Below, piece by piece: positions 50,390 through 59,355 of a stretch of 64,000 nt of DNA (the first letter of the stretch is position 1; every line of letters begins with the position of its first letter). The position numbers were made by a program, and so were the translations under genes. Under the pieces are notes generated by a model that made no database searches, had not been told where the DNA came from, and saw only the letters and a program-made list of their open reading frames with translations. The stretch covers positions 1-64,000 of the forward strand of contig JAGCYH010000002.1 in assembly GCA_017960905.1 (NCBI GenBank), written 5' to 3'. This stretch comes from Bacteroidales bacterium (GTDB lineage Bacteria > Bacteroidota > Bacteroidia > Bacteroidales > Marinilabiliaceae).

Positions 50390-51643
50390 ATGGAAGAAAT
50401 TGGTATTTCACTCGATACAGTCTGGATGCTTTTGGCAGCCATGTTGGTTTTCTGGATGCAACCGGGCTTCGCACTTTGCGAAGCGGGTTTCACGCGTGGC
50501 AAGAACGCCGCTAACATCCTGATGAAGAACTTTGTAGATTTCATGTTCGGCTCGCTGCTCTTCTTCTTTATAGGCTTCGGCTTTATGTTCGGCAGCGATG
50601 GCGCTGGCTTCATCGGAGCGCCCAACTGGGGCGACCTCTCGTTCTACGGCGGTGACCTGCCTGTCGAAGGTTTCCTTATTTTCGAAACGGTGTTCTGCGC
50701 CACTGCCGCCACTATCGTGAGCGGTGCAATGGCCGAACGTACTAAGTTCTCTATGTATTTGGTTTACAGCGCTGTAATTTCGCTCATCATCTATCCTATC
50801 GAAGGTCACTGGACATGGGGCGGCGGCTGGCTCTGCGACGACTCGGCCGATGGCTTTATGATGAGTACTTTCGGCGGTGTGTTCCACGATTTTGCTGGTT
50901 CGGCTATCGTGCACAGCGTAGGTGGTGTGCTGGCTCTCGTGGGCGCCATTGCTCTCGGTCCGCGCATTGGCAAGTACAGCAAAGAGGGCAAGAGCAAAGC
51001 TATTCCGGGCCACAACCTCGCTATGGCGGCTCTGGGCGTATTTATCCTGTGGTTGGGCTGGTTCGGGTTCAACCCTGGCAGTCAGCTGGCTGCCAGCGGC
51101 GAAGTGAACCGAGTTGCCATCTCGCATGTGTTCCTCACTACTAACCTTGCCGCTGTGGCAGGTGGCGTGGCAACCATGTTCGTAACGTGGCTCAAATACG
51201 GCAAACCGTCGCTCTCACTTACGCTCAACGGCGTGTTGGCCGGCCTCGTTGGTATCACTGCCGGTTGCGACATGGTGTCGCCTGTCGGCGCTGTAATCAT
51301 CGGACTGCTCTGTGGCATAGTGCTCGTCTTCGCTATCGACTTCATCGACCATAAGCTGCACATCGACGACCCCGTCGGCGCATCTTCGGTACATGGCGTG
51401 TGCGGCATTCTCGGTACTATTATGACAGGCCTTCTGTCAACTTCCGACGGTGCTTTCTACGGCCACGGCTGGGGTTTCTTCGGGGCTCAATGTTTCGGTG
51501 TTCTCATCATCGACCTCTGGGCTGCTGCTTGCGGCGTGATACTCTTCTTCGGTATTAAGAAACTGCACGGACTGCGTGTCGACAAACGAATTGAAGAGGA
51601 AGGTCTCGATATTTACGAACACGGCGAAAGCTGCTACAACTAA
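50390..51643 (+). CDS. amt: ammonium transporter
   Basis: 417 aa, about 11 membrane helices without a cleaved signal. Amt/Rh signatures: WMLLAAMLVFWMQPGFALCEAGFTRGKN, FETVFCATAATIVSGAMAERTKF, GHWTWGGGWL (channel His region), DFAGSAIVHSVGGVLALVGA, WLGWFGFNPGSQLA and DDPVGASSVHGVCGILGT. Cytoplasmic C-terminal tail of about 25 residues that PII may contact. 46 bp after the PII gene. Confidence 0.97.
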   Translation: MEEIGISLDTVWMLLAAMLVFWMQPGFALCEAGFTRGKNAANILMKNFVDFMFGSLLFFFIGFGFMFGSDGAGFIGAPNWGDLSFYGGDLPVEGFLIFETVFCATAATIVSGAMAERTKFSMYLVYSAVISLIIYPIEGHWTWGGGWLCDDSADGFMMSTFGGVFHDFAGSAIVHSVGGVLALVGAIALGPRIGKYSKEGKSKAIPGHNLAMAALGVFILWLGWFGFNPGSQLAASGEVNRVAISHVFLTTNLAAVAGGVATMFVTWLKYGKPSLSLTLNGVLAGLVGITAGCDMVSPVGAVIIGLLCGIVLVFAIDFIDHKLHIDDPVGASSVHGVCGILGTIMTGLLSTSDGAFYGHGWGFFGAQCFGVLIIDLWAAACGVILFFGIKKLHGLRVDKRIEEEGLDIYEHGESCYN

Positions 51644-51682
51644 TCTTTCAATTTTCAATTATCAATTTTAAAAATAAGAATT

Positions 51683-52399
51683 ATGAAGACATTAAATATA
51701 CTGACAATGAGCCTGTTGTTGCTCGTAGGAGCAACAACGGCGAAGGCAGAGGATGGTGGCGTAGAGACTACAGTCTCGGCCGACATAGTAAGCAGTTACA
51801 TCTGGCGTGGCTACGACTTCGGTAGCGTGTCGTTCCAACCTACGCTCGGCATCGGCAGCGAGAATCTTTCGCTATCGGCTTGGGGCAACACCGGCATCAC
51901 CGACCCCTCTGATACCAAAGAGTTCGACCTTACGCTCGCATATACCATTGGAGGATTCAACATCGGTATTACCGATTATTGGTTCAGCACCGGTCTCGAC
52001 CCCGAAGGTCGTTACTTCAAGTACAGCGCTCACTCTACCAACCATGTGTTCGAGGCCAACGTAGGCTACGACTTCGGTCCAGTCGCCATTCAATGGTTCA
52101 CCAACATCGGCGGCAACGACGGTGTCAACAAAGACGGCAAGCGCGCCTACAGCTCTTATGTCGAGCTCTCGGCACCTTTCAAACTTGCCACTTGCGATTG
52201 GACGGCTGCCGTAGGCGCCGTGCCCCACGCAACTGATTTTTATGGCACTACAGGATTCTCTGTAGTCAACATATCGGTTCAAGCCACTAAGGAAATCAAA
52301 ATCACCGATTCGTTCAGCATTCCGGTATTCGGCCAACTGACGGCTAACCCGCGAACCGAAAAGGCTTATTTGGTTTTCGGACTGACACTACAACCATAG
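51683..52399 (+). CDS. TorF-like putative outer-membrane porin
   Basis: 238 aa. Signal peptide ILTMSLLLLVGATTAKA, cleavage before EDGGVE; beta-barrel strands from TVSADIVSSYIWRGYDFGSVSFQPTLGI, the start typical of TorF family porins, to the C-terminal KAYLVFGLTLQP. Located between amt and asnB with 39-bp and 79-bp gaps, so it probably admits a nitrogen compound through the outer membrane (inferred from position only). Confidence 0.8.
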   Translation: MKTLNILTMSLLLLVGATTAKAEDGGVETTVSADIVSSYIWRGYDFGSVSFQPTLGIGSENLSLSAWGNTGITDPSDTKEFDLTLAYTIGGFNIGITDYWFSTGLDPEGRYFKYSAHSTNHVFEANVGYDFGPVAIQWFTNIGGNDGVNKDGKRAYSSYVELSAPFKLATCDWTAAVGAVPHATDFYGTTGFSVVNISVQATKEIKITDSFSIPVFGQLTANPRTEKAYLVFGLTLQP

Positions 52400-52411
52400 C
52401 TACATTCCCGC

Positions 52412-52439
52412 TCTCTCTTGCACCAAGGTGCAAGAGAGG
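52412..52439. other. strong hairpin between porin and asnB
   Basis: CTCTCTTGCACC/GGTGCAAGAGAG inverted repeat without a T run, hence not a classical terminator. It may be a processing or RNA-stability element. Core shared with the hairpin at 18213-18248. Confidence 0.5.
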
Positions 52440-52478
52440 CGGACTAAAAAAGTAATTGATTATAAAAAATATACAACT

Positions 52479-54164
52479 ATGTGTGGATTTGTAGGAATTC
52501 TGAAAATTACGGGCGACGCTCTGAAAAAGCGTGAACAGACCCTTAAAATGTCGGCGAAGATTCGTCACCGCGGTCCCGATTGGAGCGGTGTGTATAGTAG
52601 CCAGAAAGCCGTTCTGGCGCACGAACGTCTGGCTATTGTCGACCCTATCTCGGGTGAGCAGCCGCTCTATTCGCCCGACGGGAAAAAGGTACTGGCTGTC
52701 AATGGCGAAATTTACAACCATCAGCAGTTGCGCAAGCTCACTGCCGACAAGTTCCAGTACAAGACCGGCTCCGACTGCGAGGTCATTCTCGCCCTCTATG
52801 AGCAGTACGGCGTCGATTTCATCGACAAACTCAACGGTATTTTCGCCTTCGTGCTCTACGATGCTGCTACCGACAACTATCTCATCGCACGCGACCCAAT
52901 TGGCGTCATTCCGCTCTACATAGGGCACGACAAAGACGGCACGGTATATGTTGCCAGCGAGCTCAAAGCTCTCGAAGGACAGTGCGACCAGTATGAGGTG
53001 TTCCCTCCCGGACATTACTGCACAAGCCTTCACGGTGGCAAAATCGAACGCTGGTATCAGCGTGAGTGGTTCAGCTACGACAAGATGCAGTGGTCAACTT
53101 CCGACCGCCGTACGGCAGTCGGCCTGATACGCGAAGGCCTCAAAGCCTCTGTCAAGCGCCAGCTTATGAGCGATGTGCCCTACGGTGTGCTTCTCTCTGG
53201 CGGCCTCGACAGCTCGGTCATTTCAGCTATCGCTAAGCTCTACGCCGCAAAACGTATCGAAACCGACGACCAGCACGATGCCTGGTGGCCACGGCTTCAC
53301 TCGTTCGCCGTTGGTCTCAAAGGCGCACCCGACTTGGCCAAAGCACGCGAAGTGGCCGACCACATCGGTACCGTGCACCACGAAATCAACTATACCATTC
53401 AGGAAGGTCTCGACGCTATTCGCGACGTTATCTATTATATTGAAACATACGACGTTACAACAGTGCGCGCGTCAACACCTATGTACATGCTTGCCCGCGT
53501 CATTCGCAGCATGGGCATCAAGATGGTCCTCAGCGGCGAAGGTGCCGACGAGATTTTCGGAGGTTACCTCTACTTCCACAAAGCACCCGACGCTCGCGCT
53601 TTTCACGAAGAAACTGTACGCAAAATCAACAAACTCTATATGTACGACTGCTTGCGCGCCAACAAGTCACTCATGGCGTGGGGCATCGAAGGCCGTGTGC
53701 CGTTCCTCGACAAGGAATTCCTCGATATCGCCATGAGCATCGATCCGGCTCTTAAAATGTGTCCGGGTAAAACTATGGAGAAAGGCATTGTGCGTGAGGC
53801 TTTTGCCGATATGCTGCCCGACGATGTCGCTTGGCGTCAGAAAGAACAATTCAGCGATGGCGTCGGCTACTCTTGGATCGACACGCTGAAACAGATCACT
53901 TCCGAACTTGTTACCGACGAGCAGATGGCGCATGCGGCGGAGCGCTTCCCGATTAACCCGCCGATGAACAAAGAAGAGTATTACTACCGCAGCATCTTCG
54001 AGGAGCATTTCCCGAGCGAGTCGGCAGCGCGTAGCGTGCCGAGCGTGCCAAGTGTGGCTTGCTCTACTGCCGAAGCCTTGGCTTGGGACAAGGCTTTCCA
54101 AAACCTTAACGACCCCAGTGGACGCGCCGTGAAAGATGTTCACGAATGTGCATTAGTTGGTTGA
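52479..54164 (+). CDS. asnB: asparagine synthase (glutamine-hydrolysing)
   Basis: 561 aa from the ATG at 52479, which places the nucleophile Cys at position 2 (MCGFVGIL) after Met removal; the longer frame upstream would destroy this. Glutaminase domain RHRGPDWSGV, VNGEIYNHQQLR; synthetase domain with the PPi loop VLLSGGLDSSVISAIA near residue 240 and LSGEGADEIFGGY. Makes asparagine from aspartate, ATP and glutamine. It makes the amino acid in which the leader peptides of its own transcript are richest. Confidence 0.96.
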   Translation: MCGFVGILKITGDALKKREQTLKMSAKIRHRGPDWSGVYSSQKAVLAHERLAIVDPISGEQPLYSPDGKKVLAVNGEIYNHQQLRKLTADKFQYKTGSDCEVILALYEQYGVDFIDKLNGIFAFVLYDAATDNYLIARDPIGVIPLYIGHDKDGTVYVASELKALEGQCDQYEVFPPGHYCTSLHGGKIERWYQREWFSYDKMQWSTSDRRTAVGLIREGLKASVKRQLMSDVPYGVLLSGGLDSSVISAIAKLYAAKRIETDDQHDAWWPRLHSFAVGLKGAPDLAKAREVADHIGTVHHEINYTIQEGLDAIRDVIYYIETYDVTTVRASTPMYMLARVIRSMGIKMVLSGEGADEIFGGYLYFHKAPDARAFHEETVRKINKLYMYDCLRANKSLMAWGIEGRVPFLDKEFLDIAMSIDPALKMCPGKTMEKGIVREAFADMLPDDVAWRQKEQFSDGVGYSWIDTLKQITSELVTDEQMAHAAERFPINPPMNKEEYYYRSIFEEHFPSESAARSVPSVPSVACSTAEALAWDKAFQNLNDPSGRAVKDVHECALVG

Positions 54165-54229
54165 AAAACAGAAATTTATATATAAAAATCAATAAAGAAA
54201 TTATTTAACAACAGCAAAATTTTAGTATT

Positions 54230-56416
54230 ATGAGCAAACTGAGATTTGATGTAGTGCAAGACGCTTTCAAGAAGAAAGCTGTACCTGCCGAAAGTCTTAC
54301 CGAAAGGACTTCGAAGTATTTCGGTGAATTGGTGTTCGACCGCGACAAGATGCGCAAATACCTGAGCGCCTCAACCTATGATGCCCTTGTCGATTGCATC
54401 GACAACGGTCATCATCTCGATCGCAGCATTGCCGACGAAGTGGCCGAAGGCATGAAAACATGGGCCATGGAGCACGGCGTTACTCACATTACGCACTGGT
54501 TCCAGCCACTTACCGAAGGTACTGCCGAAAAACATGACTCACTCATGGAGTATGATGGCAAAGGCAGTATGATTGAGGAGTTTGGCGGTAAATCGCTCAT
54601 ACAGCAGGAGCCCGACGCCAGCTCGTTCCCGAGCGGCGGTATTCGTGCCACTTTCGAGGCTCGCGGCTACACTGCCTGGGACCCTACCTCGCCTGTTTTC
54701 ATTCAGGATGATACGCTCTGTATCCCTACCATCTTCGTATCTTACACTGGAGAGGCTCTCGACTACAAGACTCCGCTCAAGAAGTCGCTCAAAGCTGTCA
54801 GCGACGCTGCCACGCCCATCTGCCAGATGTTCGACCCGAAAGTGAAAAAGGTATTCTCTTACCTCGGCTGGGAACAGGAGTATTTCCTTGTCGATGAGGA
54901 CCTTTACGCTGCTCGCCCCGACCTGATGCTTACCGGACGTACGCTTATGGGACACGAGTCGTCGAAAAACCAGCAGCTCGACGACCACTATTTCGGCGCT
55001 ATTCCGTCGCGCGTGATGGAGTTCATGAAAGACGTCGAAATAGCCGGCTATCGTCATGGTATTCCTTTGAAAACACGCCACAACGAGGTTGCGCCCAACC
55101 AGTTTGAGCTCGCGCCTATCTTCGGCGAGACAAACCTCTCGAACGACCAGAACCAAATGATAATGAACCTCATGAACAACATCGCCCGCAAACACGGTTT
55201 CGTGCTTCTGTTGCACGAAAAACCATTCGCCGGCATCAACGGTTCGGGTAAACACAACAACTGGTCGCTTGGCACCGATACGGGCACGCTGCTGCTCGCA
55301 CCTGGCAAAGACGCTATGGGCAACTTGCAGTTCGTCACTTTCTTTGTCAATGTGCTCGTGGCCGTGCAGAAACACAACGCTCTGCTCAAAGCCTCTATCG
55401 CTACCGCTACCAACGCACACCGTTTGGGAGCCAACGAGGCGCCGCCCGCTATCATCTCGTCGTTCCTTGGTCATACCATGACCAAGGTGCTGCGCAAACT
55501 CCTCGAAGTGCCTTCTGATACGCCTATCGAAATCGCTGGAAAGAAAGGTAAGTCGGTTGGTTTGGTCGAAATCCCTGAAATTTTCATCGACAACACCGAC
55601 CGCAACCGTACTTCGCCATTTGCCTTCACTGGCAACCGCTTCGAGTTCCGCGCCGTAGGTTCCAGCGCAAACTGCGCTGGCGCTATGACTACGCTCAACG
55701 CCGCTGTAGCCGATCAGCTCAACGACTTCAAAGCTCTGGTCGACAAAGAGATGGCAGCTGGCAAACCTATGAACATTGCCTTCATGGACGTGCTCAAACC
55801 TATGATTGCGAGCATCATCGACACCGTTTGCTTCGATGGCAACGGCTACACCGACGAATGGAAAGCTGAGGCTAAACGCCGCGGTCTCGATGTTGAGACT
55901 TGCGTGCCTAAGATGTTCGAAGAGTTCACCAAACCAGCTTCGGTCGAAATGTTCACTCGCACAGGCGTTTACACCGAGGCCGAACTCAAAGCACGCAACG
56001 AGGTTAAGTGGGAGATTTATACTAAGAAAGTGCAGATTGAGGCCCGTGTTCTCGGCCGAATGGCCGAGAACCACATCATCCCGGCTGCTCTCGCCTACAA
56101 GACTCGCCTGCTCAACATCCTCTCGCAGCTCAAAAACCTCTATCCTGAGGATTTCGATACTATGGCTAAAACCGAAGTGGCTATACTTCAGAAAGTTACA
56201 AAACTTATCGATGAGGTCAGCACCAAGTGCGCCGCTATGGTCGAAGCTCGTAAGGCTGCCAACAAGATTGAAGATGAGCGCGAAAAGGCTCTCGCTTACC
56301 ACGACATCGCCGAGTCGCTCTTCGCTATCCGCCGGCCTATCGACAAGCTCGAAGAGGTCGTCGACAACGACTTGTGGCCTCTGCCTAAATATCGCGAATT
56401 ACTCTTTATCAACTAA
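54230..56416 (+). CDS. glnN: glutamine synthetase, type III
   Basis: 728 aa, the large GSIII type found in Bacteroidetes. Signatures: THWFQPLTEGTAEKHDSL, GKSLIQQEPDASSFPSGGIR, EYFLVDEDLYAARPDLMLTG, the Mg/ATP loop HNEVAPNQFELAPIFGETN, NGSGKHNNWSLGTDTG and NRTSPFAFTGNRFEFRAVGSS. It forms glutamine from glutamate and ammonia. 65 bp after asnB without visible promoter or terminator between, so it is probably the last gene of the PII-amt unit. Forms with GltBD the GS-GOGAT cycle split over the two attenuated units. Confidence 0.97.
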   Translation: MSKLRFDVVQDAFKKKAVPAESLTERTSKYFGELVFDRDKMRKYLSASTYDALVDCIDNGHHLDRSIADEVAEGMKTWAMEHGVTHITHWFQPLTEGTAEKHDSLMEYDGKGSMIEEFGGKSLIQQEPDASSFPSGGIRATFEARGYTAWDPTSPVFIQDDTLCIPTIFVSYTGEALDYKTPLKKSLKAVSDAATPICQMFDPKVKKVFSYLGWEQEYFLVDEDLYAARPDLMLTGRTLMGHESSKNQQLDDHYFGAIPSRVMEFMKDVEIAGYRHGIPLKTRHNEVAPNQFELAPIFGETNLSNDQNQMIMNLMNNIARKHGFVLLLHEKPFAGINGSGKHNNWSLGTDTGTLLLAPGKDAMGNLQFVTFFVNVLVAVQKHNALLKASIATATNAHRLGANEAPPAIISSFLGHTMTKVLRKLLEVPSDTPIEIAGKKGKSVGLVEIPEIFIDNTDRNRTSPFAFTGNRFEFRAVGSSANCAGAMTTLNAAVADQLNDFKALVDKEMAAGKPMNIAFMDVLKPMIASIIDTVCFDGNGYTDEWKAEAKRRGLDVETCVPKMFEEFTKPASVEMFTRTGVYTEAELKARNEVKWEIYTKKVQIEARVLGRMAENHIIPAALAYKTRLLNILSQLKNLYPEDFDTMAKTEVAILQKVTKLIDEVSTKCAAMVEARKAANKIEDEREKALAYHDIAESLFAIRRPIDKLEEVVDNDLWPLPKYRELLFIN

Positions 56417-56470
56417 TTATATATAGATTTTGTCTTTTTATCAGAAAAAACTTTTTTCTAACGATGAACA

Positions 56471-56515
56471 CCAAAGTGCCGAAGCCGTGATGGCTCCAGC
56501 ACTTTGGCTTTTTTT
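56471..56515 (+). terminator. terminator of the PII-amt-asnB-glnN unit
   Basis: CCAAAGTGC (56471-56479)/GCACTTTGG (56499-56507) with an inner AGCC/GGCT helix and seven T. It separates the nitrogen region from the convergent operon. Confidence 0.88.
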
Positions 56516-56525
56516 GTCATAATTT

Positions 56526-57380
56526 TCATTCCGCACGGCCTTCTATCCGCATTGTAATAGGCTCGCTATCATGCAAATATACATAAACCTCGCGCATAAA
56601 ATCGCCAGCCTGCTCGGCTTTGTAGGTAATAGTTATCACAGAGCTATCGCCTTCGGCGATAGCGGTTTTGCTTGCCACGGCAGTTGTGCATTCGCACGAT
56701 GTGCGAATGCTGTCTATCTCGATGCTTTCTGATTCGGTATTGCGTAGAATAAAATGAGCTTTTGGCGATTCTCGCCATGGAAATGTGCCCATATTTGTAT
56801 GATACTCAGCTTGTTGCACTTCTGTGTCGTTTGGACGTTCCACGCCCAAACGCTCACTTATGGTTTTGATGTATAGCTCGCGTATTTTAGGATTCTGCAC
56901 CGGATTACCTATAAGAACAACACGATTTTCAGAATCAAGTAGGAAACATCGGAAGTGCTCGTTTTTAGGAAAATGGTTAAGCCGATTAAACTCATCCTCC
57001 ATATCAATACAAACAGGGTATTGGTAATAGTCGCGCCGGATAAATGTCAATGCGTCGGAATATTTCTGCGGATGGACAAACACAAATATATTTAATTTGA
57101 TAGAGTCAAGTTTTATCTCGTCTGCAAAATCTTGCCAATCCTTGAGCTTTAAGTTACACCCTACACATTGTGAAGAATCGACATATAGATAAATATTCAA
57201 CTTTGACTCTTTTGTAATCATCAATGTGTCTGACATATAGTTGCAATACTTGGCATTAGACGGAATTTGCACCTGTTTATTCATCCATTTACTATATTCC
57301 ATTTCAATGGCATAGTTGTTAGTGCAGGCGTAAAAGCAAAGCACACCCATAAAGTGTGCAACATATATCATATTTTTCAT
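56526..57380 (-). CDS. lipoprotein with thioredoxin-like and DUF1573 domains
   Basis: 284 aa. Short signal peptide with lipobox FYAC. Residues about 60-180 look thioredoxin-like (LNIYLYVDSSQCVGCNLKLKDWQDF, with CVGC in place of a classical CxxC active site, and FLLDSENRVVLIGNPVQNP). Residues about 195-284 form a DUF1573 immunoglobulin-like domain (FILRNTESESIEIDSIRTSCECTTAVASKTAIAEGDSSVITITYK). AT-rich. It starts 2 bp after the propeller gene. Likely surface or periplasmic partner of the peptide operon. Confidence 0.78.
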   Translation of the reverse strand: MKNMIYVAHFMGVLCFYACTNNYAIEMEYSKWMNKQVQIPSNAKYCNYMSDTLMITKESKLNIYLYVDSSQCVGCNLKLKDWQDFADEIKLDSIKLNIFVFVHPQKYSDALTFIRRDYYQYPVCIDMEDEFNRLNHFPKNEHFRCFLLDSENRVVLIGNPVQNPKIRELYIKTISERLGVERPNDTEVQQAEYHTNMGTFPWRESPKAHFILRNTESESIEIDSIRTSCECTTAVASKTAIAEGDSSVITITYKAEQAGDFMREVYVYLHDSEPITMRIEGRAE

Positions 57381-57382
57381 AA

Positions 57383-58417
57383 TTACGGAATGATGTCCGA
57401 TAAATCATACTTAACTACAACCGCTTCTGGGTTGAATGAAATTGCGTACAAAGCATTGTATTTCGAACAGTACATTATATGAATAACATCTCTGTCTAAT
57501 TGAAGACGAGCATAAGGTTGACCGTCCCATTTGTAAAGCAAAATATCATTTGCGAGATTGGTTACCTTACCGGATTCGCGAGTACGTCCTGAATATAAAA
57601 ATGCCACACAATCTTTCATAGAAGCCACACTAAGTACGCGAGCTTCGTTGTCGTCGCCATAAATAATTCGTCCATACGATTCTATCTGCCGGACCTTGGC
57701 TTTGCCATAAAAGCTCTGACGGCAGACAACAAGTTCGTCATCAACTATATCACCAAAAACCATATGTCCTTCGTTGCAAACACCATACGCGAATTTAGTG
57801 CCATCATTGTTTGCGGCAAATTTATTTATGCACCACAAATACGATTGAACATTATATGGTTGATCAGAGACGCAGCTCTCTTGGGGAATAGGAATTCGGG
57901 ATATTTTGTTTCCAAGAGTATCGCCCATATACATCATGCACGAATCGTTGAAGGCCGACGTAAGGAATCTATTATCCGACACATAGTCAATATTAAGATA
58001 TACTTGGTGAGGAAAACTGCACATCCAGTGCGGTACTTGGTCGCTCGAATCAGTTGTAATTTCATAAATACACTCAGAGCCGCGGTCAAAAAGACACACT
58101 TTACCTCCTAAATTATAAAGTAAACAACCATCTGTCAGTTCATTAGGACCTTGCCCTTGATGTATTTTTCGGAATGTTTTTTCAGGTGCTAGTAACGGCA
58201 CAAAAGCAAGTAAATAGTCATCATCTCGAGTACCTATTACGAGCATATCATCTGTCACAATCGCGCCATTGGCGCTCAAAATGCCATAATTCTCTAATAC
58301 GATCGAATCTGCTGTTGTAATTTCAATAGTTTTTGAGAACTCATCTAATGGCGATTGCTTAACCTGACAACTGCATGCGATTATCAGTAAGCTAATAAAA
58401 AAAAGTGTTTTCTTCAT
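57383..58417 (-). CDS. six-bladed beta-propeller lipoprotein (BF3164-like)
   Basis: 344 aa. Signal peptide with lipobox ACSC (MKKTLFFISLLIIACSC). Repeated four-stranded blades with sequences such as YGILSANGAIVTDDMLVIGT, GQGPNELTDGCLLYNLGG and FAANNDGTKFAYGVCNEGHMVFGDI; the GQGPNEL motif is typical of the Bacteroidales BF3164/6-bladed propeller family. Middle gene of the NVEALA-like operon, 70 bp downstream of the peptide gene. Function unknown. Confidence 0.83.
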   Translation of the reverse strand: MKKTLFFISLLIIACSCQVKQSPLDEFSKTIEITTADSIVLENYGILSANGAIVTDDMLVIGTRDDDYLLAFVPLLAPEKTFRKIHQGQGPNELTDGCLLYNLGGKVCLFDRGSECIYEITTDSSDQVPHWMCSFPHQVYLNIDYVSDNRFLTSAFNDSCMMYMGDTLGNKISRIPIPQESCVSDQPYNVQSYLWCINKFAANNDGTKFAYGVCNEGHMVFGDIVDDELVVCRQSFYGKAKVRQIESYGRIIYGDDNEARVLSVASMKDCVAFLYSGRTRESGKVTNLANDILLYKWDGQPYARLQLDRDVIHIMYCSKYNALYAISFNPEAVVVKYDLSDIIP

Positions 58418-58487
58418 AATTCATAATATTAGGTATCAGTTTTATTAGGAAACGCATAATACTATTATGCGTTTCCAATAGGAATAA

Positions 58488-58748
58488 TCACCAAAGAGGA
58501 GTACCATTAGGCCAACAACCATTGTCATTAAAATGACCGTACAAACGTCCTTTGTCAGCCCAACACGGACAACCTGATTTATCAGGGCAACCAGTATCAC
58601 TACTTACACGTTCACATTTATTACACCCAAGAGCGCAGATGTTTTCCATCTGAAGTTCATTGAAAGTATAATCATTTGTAGATGTCGCTTTTAATACACC
58701 GATAGCAGCCATAGCCAAAACAGCTGCTGAGAAAATTATTTTTTTCAT
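58488..58748 (-). CDS. NVEALA-like secreted cysteine-rich peptide
   Basis: 86 aa. Signal-like N-terminus KKIIFSAAVLAMAAIGVL, a spacer and FNELQMENICALGCNKCE, which occupies the place of the NVEALA motif (here ENICAL). The mature part has eight Cys in about 50 residues (CALGCNKCE, GCPDKSGCPCW, GCWPNG). NVEALA peptides are small Bacteroidales exported peptides usually found with 6-bladed propeller lipoproteins, as here. Role (signal, bacteriocin or surface) not known. It has a long upstream region, see 58850-59075. Confidence 0.75.
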   Translation of the reverse strand: MKKIIFSAAVLAMAAIGVLKATSTNDYTFNELQMENICALGCNKCERVSSDTGCPDKSGCPCWADKGRLYGHFNDNGCWPNGTPLW

Positions 58749-58849
58749 TTTAATAAAATAACATTACAGAGACACTTACGCAAGAGCGCACAAACATAAT
58801 GCCTCAATGGCTGCACAATTTAATCTAAAATTCTAAACACTTGCCCATG

Positions 58850-59075
58850 TCATTCGCTGATAGAATGGCACTTAACAGGGTTGTATATTGTGGGATTTTC
58901 CGCTTGCACAGCTACGCCGGAAAACACCTCGCAAATACGGCCACGCGTACGCGCAACAAAAGCGCAGCCAATGCGTATCATACCATAAGTTGGCTCCTTT
59001 CTTTTTGGGAGTTAATACTAAGGCGCGGCCTTATCTTAAAAGTTTGCTGACCGTCAAGAGTCGGTCGCGCCCATT
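58850..59075. other. GC-rich structured non-coding stretch upstream of the peptide gene
   Basis: Bases 58749-59355 carry no convincing gene. Within this AT-rich gap a GC-rich island holds several inverted repeats: GATTTTCC/GGAAAA-type pairs around 58891-58924, TTGGCTCC/GGGAGTTAA (58990-58997/59007-59015), GGCGCG/CGCGCC (59022-59027/59066-59071) enclosing GACCG/CGGTC (59049-59053/59062-59066). Two overlapping plus-strand frames look non-coding. If the promoter at 59112 is used, the stretch forms a roughly 350-nt 5' leader of the peptide operon. Confidence 0.4.
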
Positions 59076-59111
59076 AATTTATCACTCTTCGTTCATAAAA
59101 TATGAACAAGG

Positions 59112-59143
59112 CAAATATATTATATCTTTATCGCTTTCACAAA
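59112..59143 (-). promoter_or_regulatory. promoter facing the NVEALA-like operon
   Basis: Minus strand: TTG (complement of 59140-59142), 20-bp spacer, TATATTTG (complement of 59112-59119). It is 360 bp before the peptide ATG. Confidence 0.55.
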
Positions 59144-59211
59144 TATTTTTTTAATTTTCTTTGCGAAAAAATAATGTTTTTTTTGGTATTATTTGACATA
59201 GTGTATGTCGT

Positions 59212-59221
59212 GGGGGGGGGG
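59212..59221. repeat. homopolymer G10 tract
   Basis: Ten consecutive G in an otherwise AT-rich intergenic stretch, 70 bp upstream of the promoter at 59143 (relative to the minus strand). Such tracts change length by slippage. Confidence 0.7.
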
Positions 59222-59355
59222 TAATGTGCTAATATACAATACTTTATAAAAACAAGGCAAAAAATGATAGCATTGCTAGGCAAAAATATCGTGTTGCTGC
59301 TTTCTGTTAAATATTGTTTTTTTGTTTTTCATAGTAAATGCTATCCGTGTCGCTG

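Noticed and set aside
52428..52478. N-terminal extension of asnB
   Set aside because: AsnB needs Cys at position 2; that is given only by the ATG at 52479.
54539..56302. 587-codon open frame on the minus strand
   Set aside because: Antisense of glnN; no start context, no recognisable protein.
58841..59154. Two overlapping plus-strand frames of 69 and 88 codons
   Set aside because: No start signals, odd composition, and the stretch is better explained by inverted repeats of a non-coding RNA or leader; kept only as a non-coding feature.
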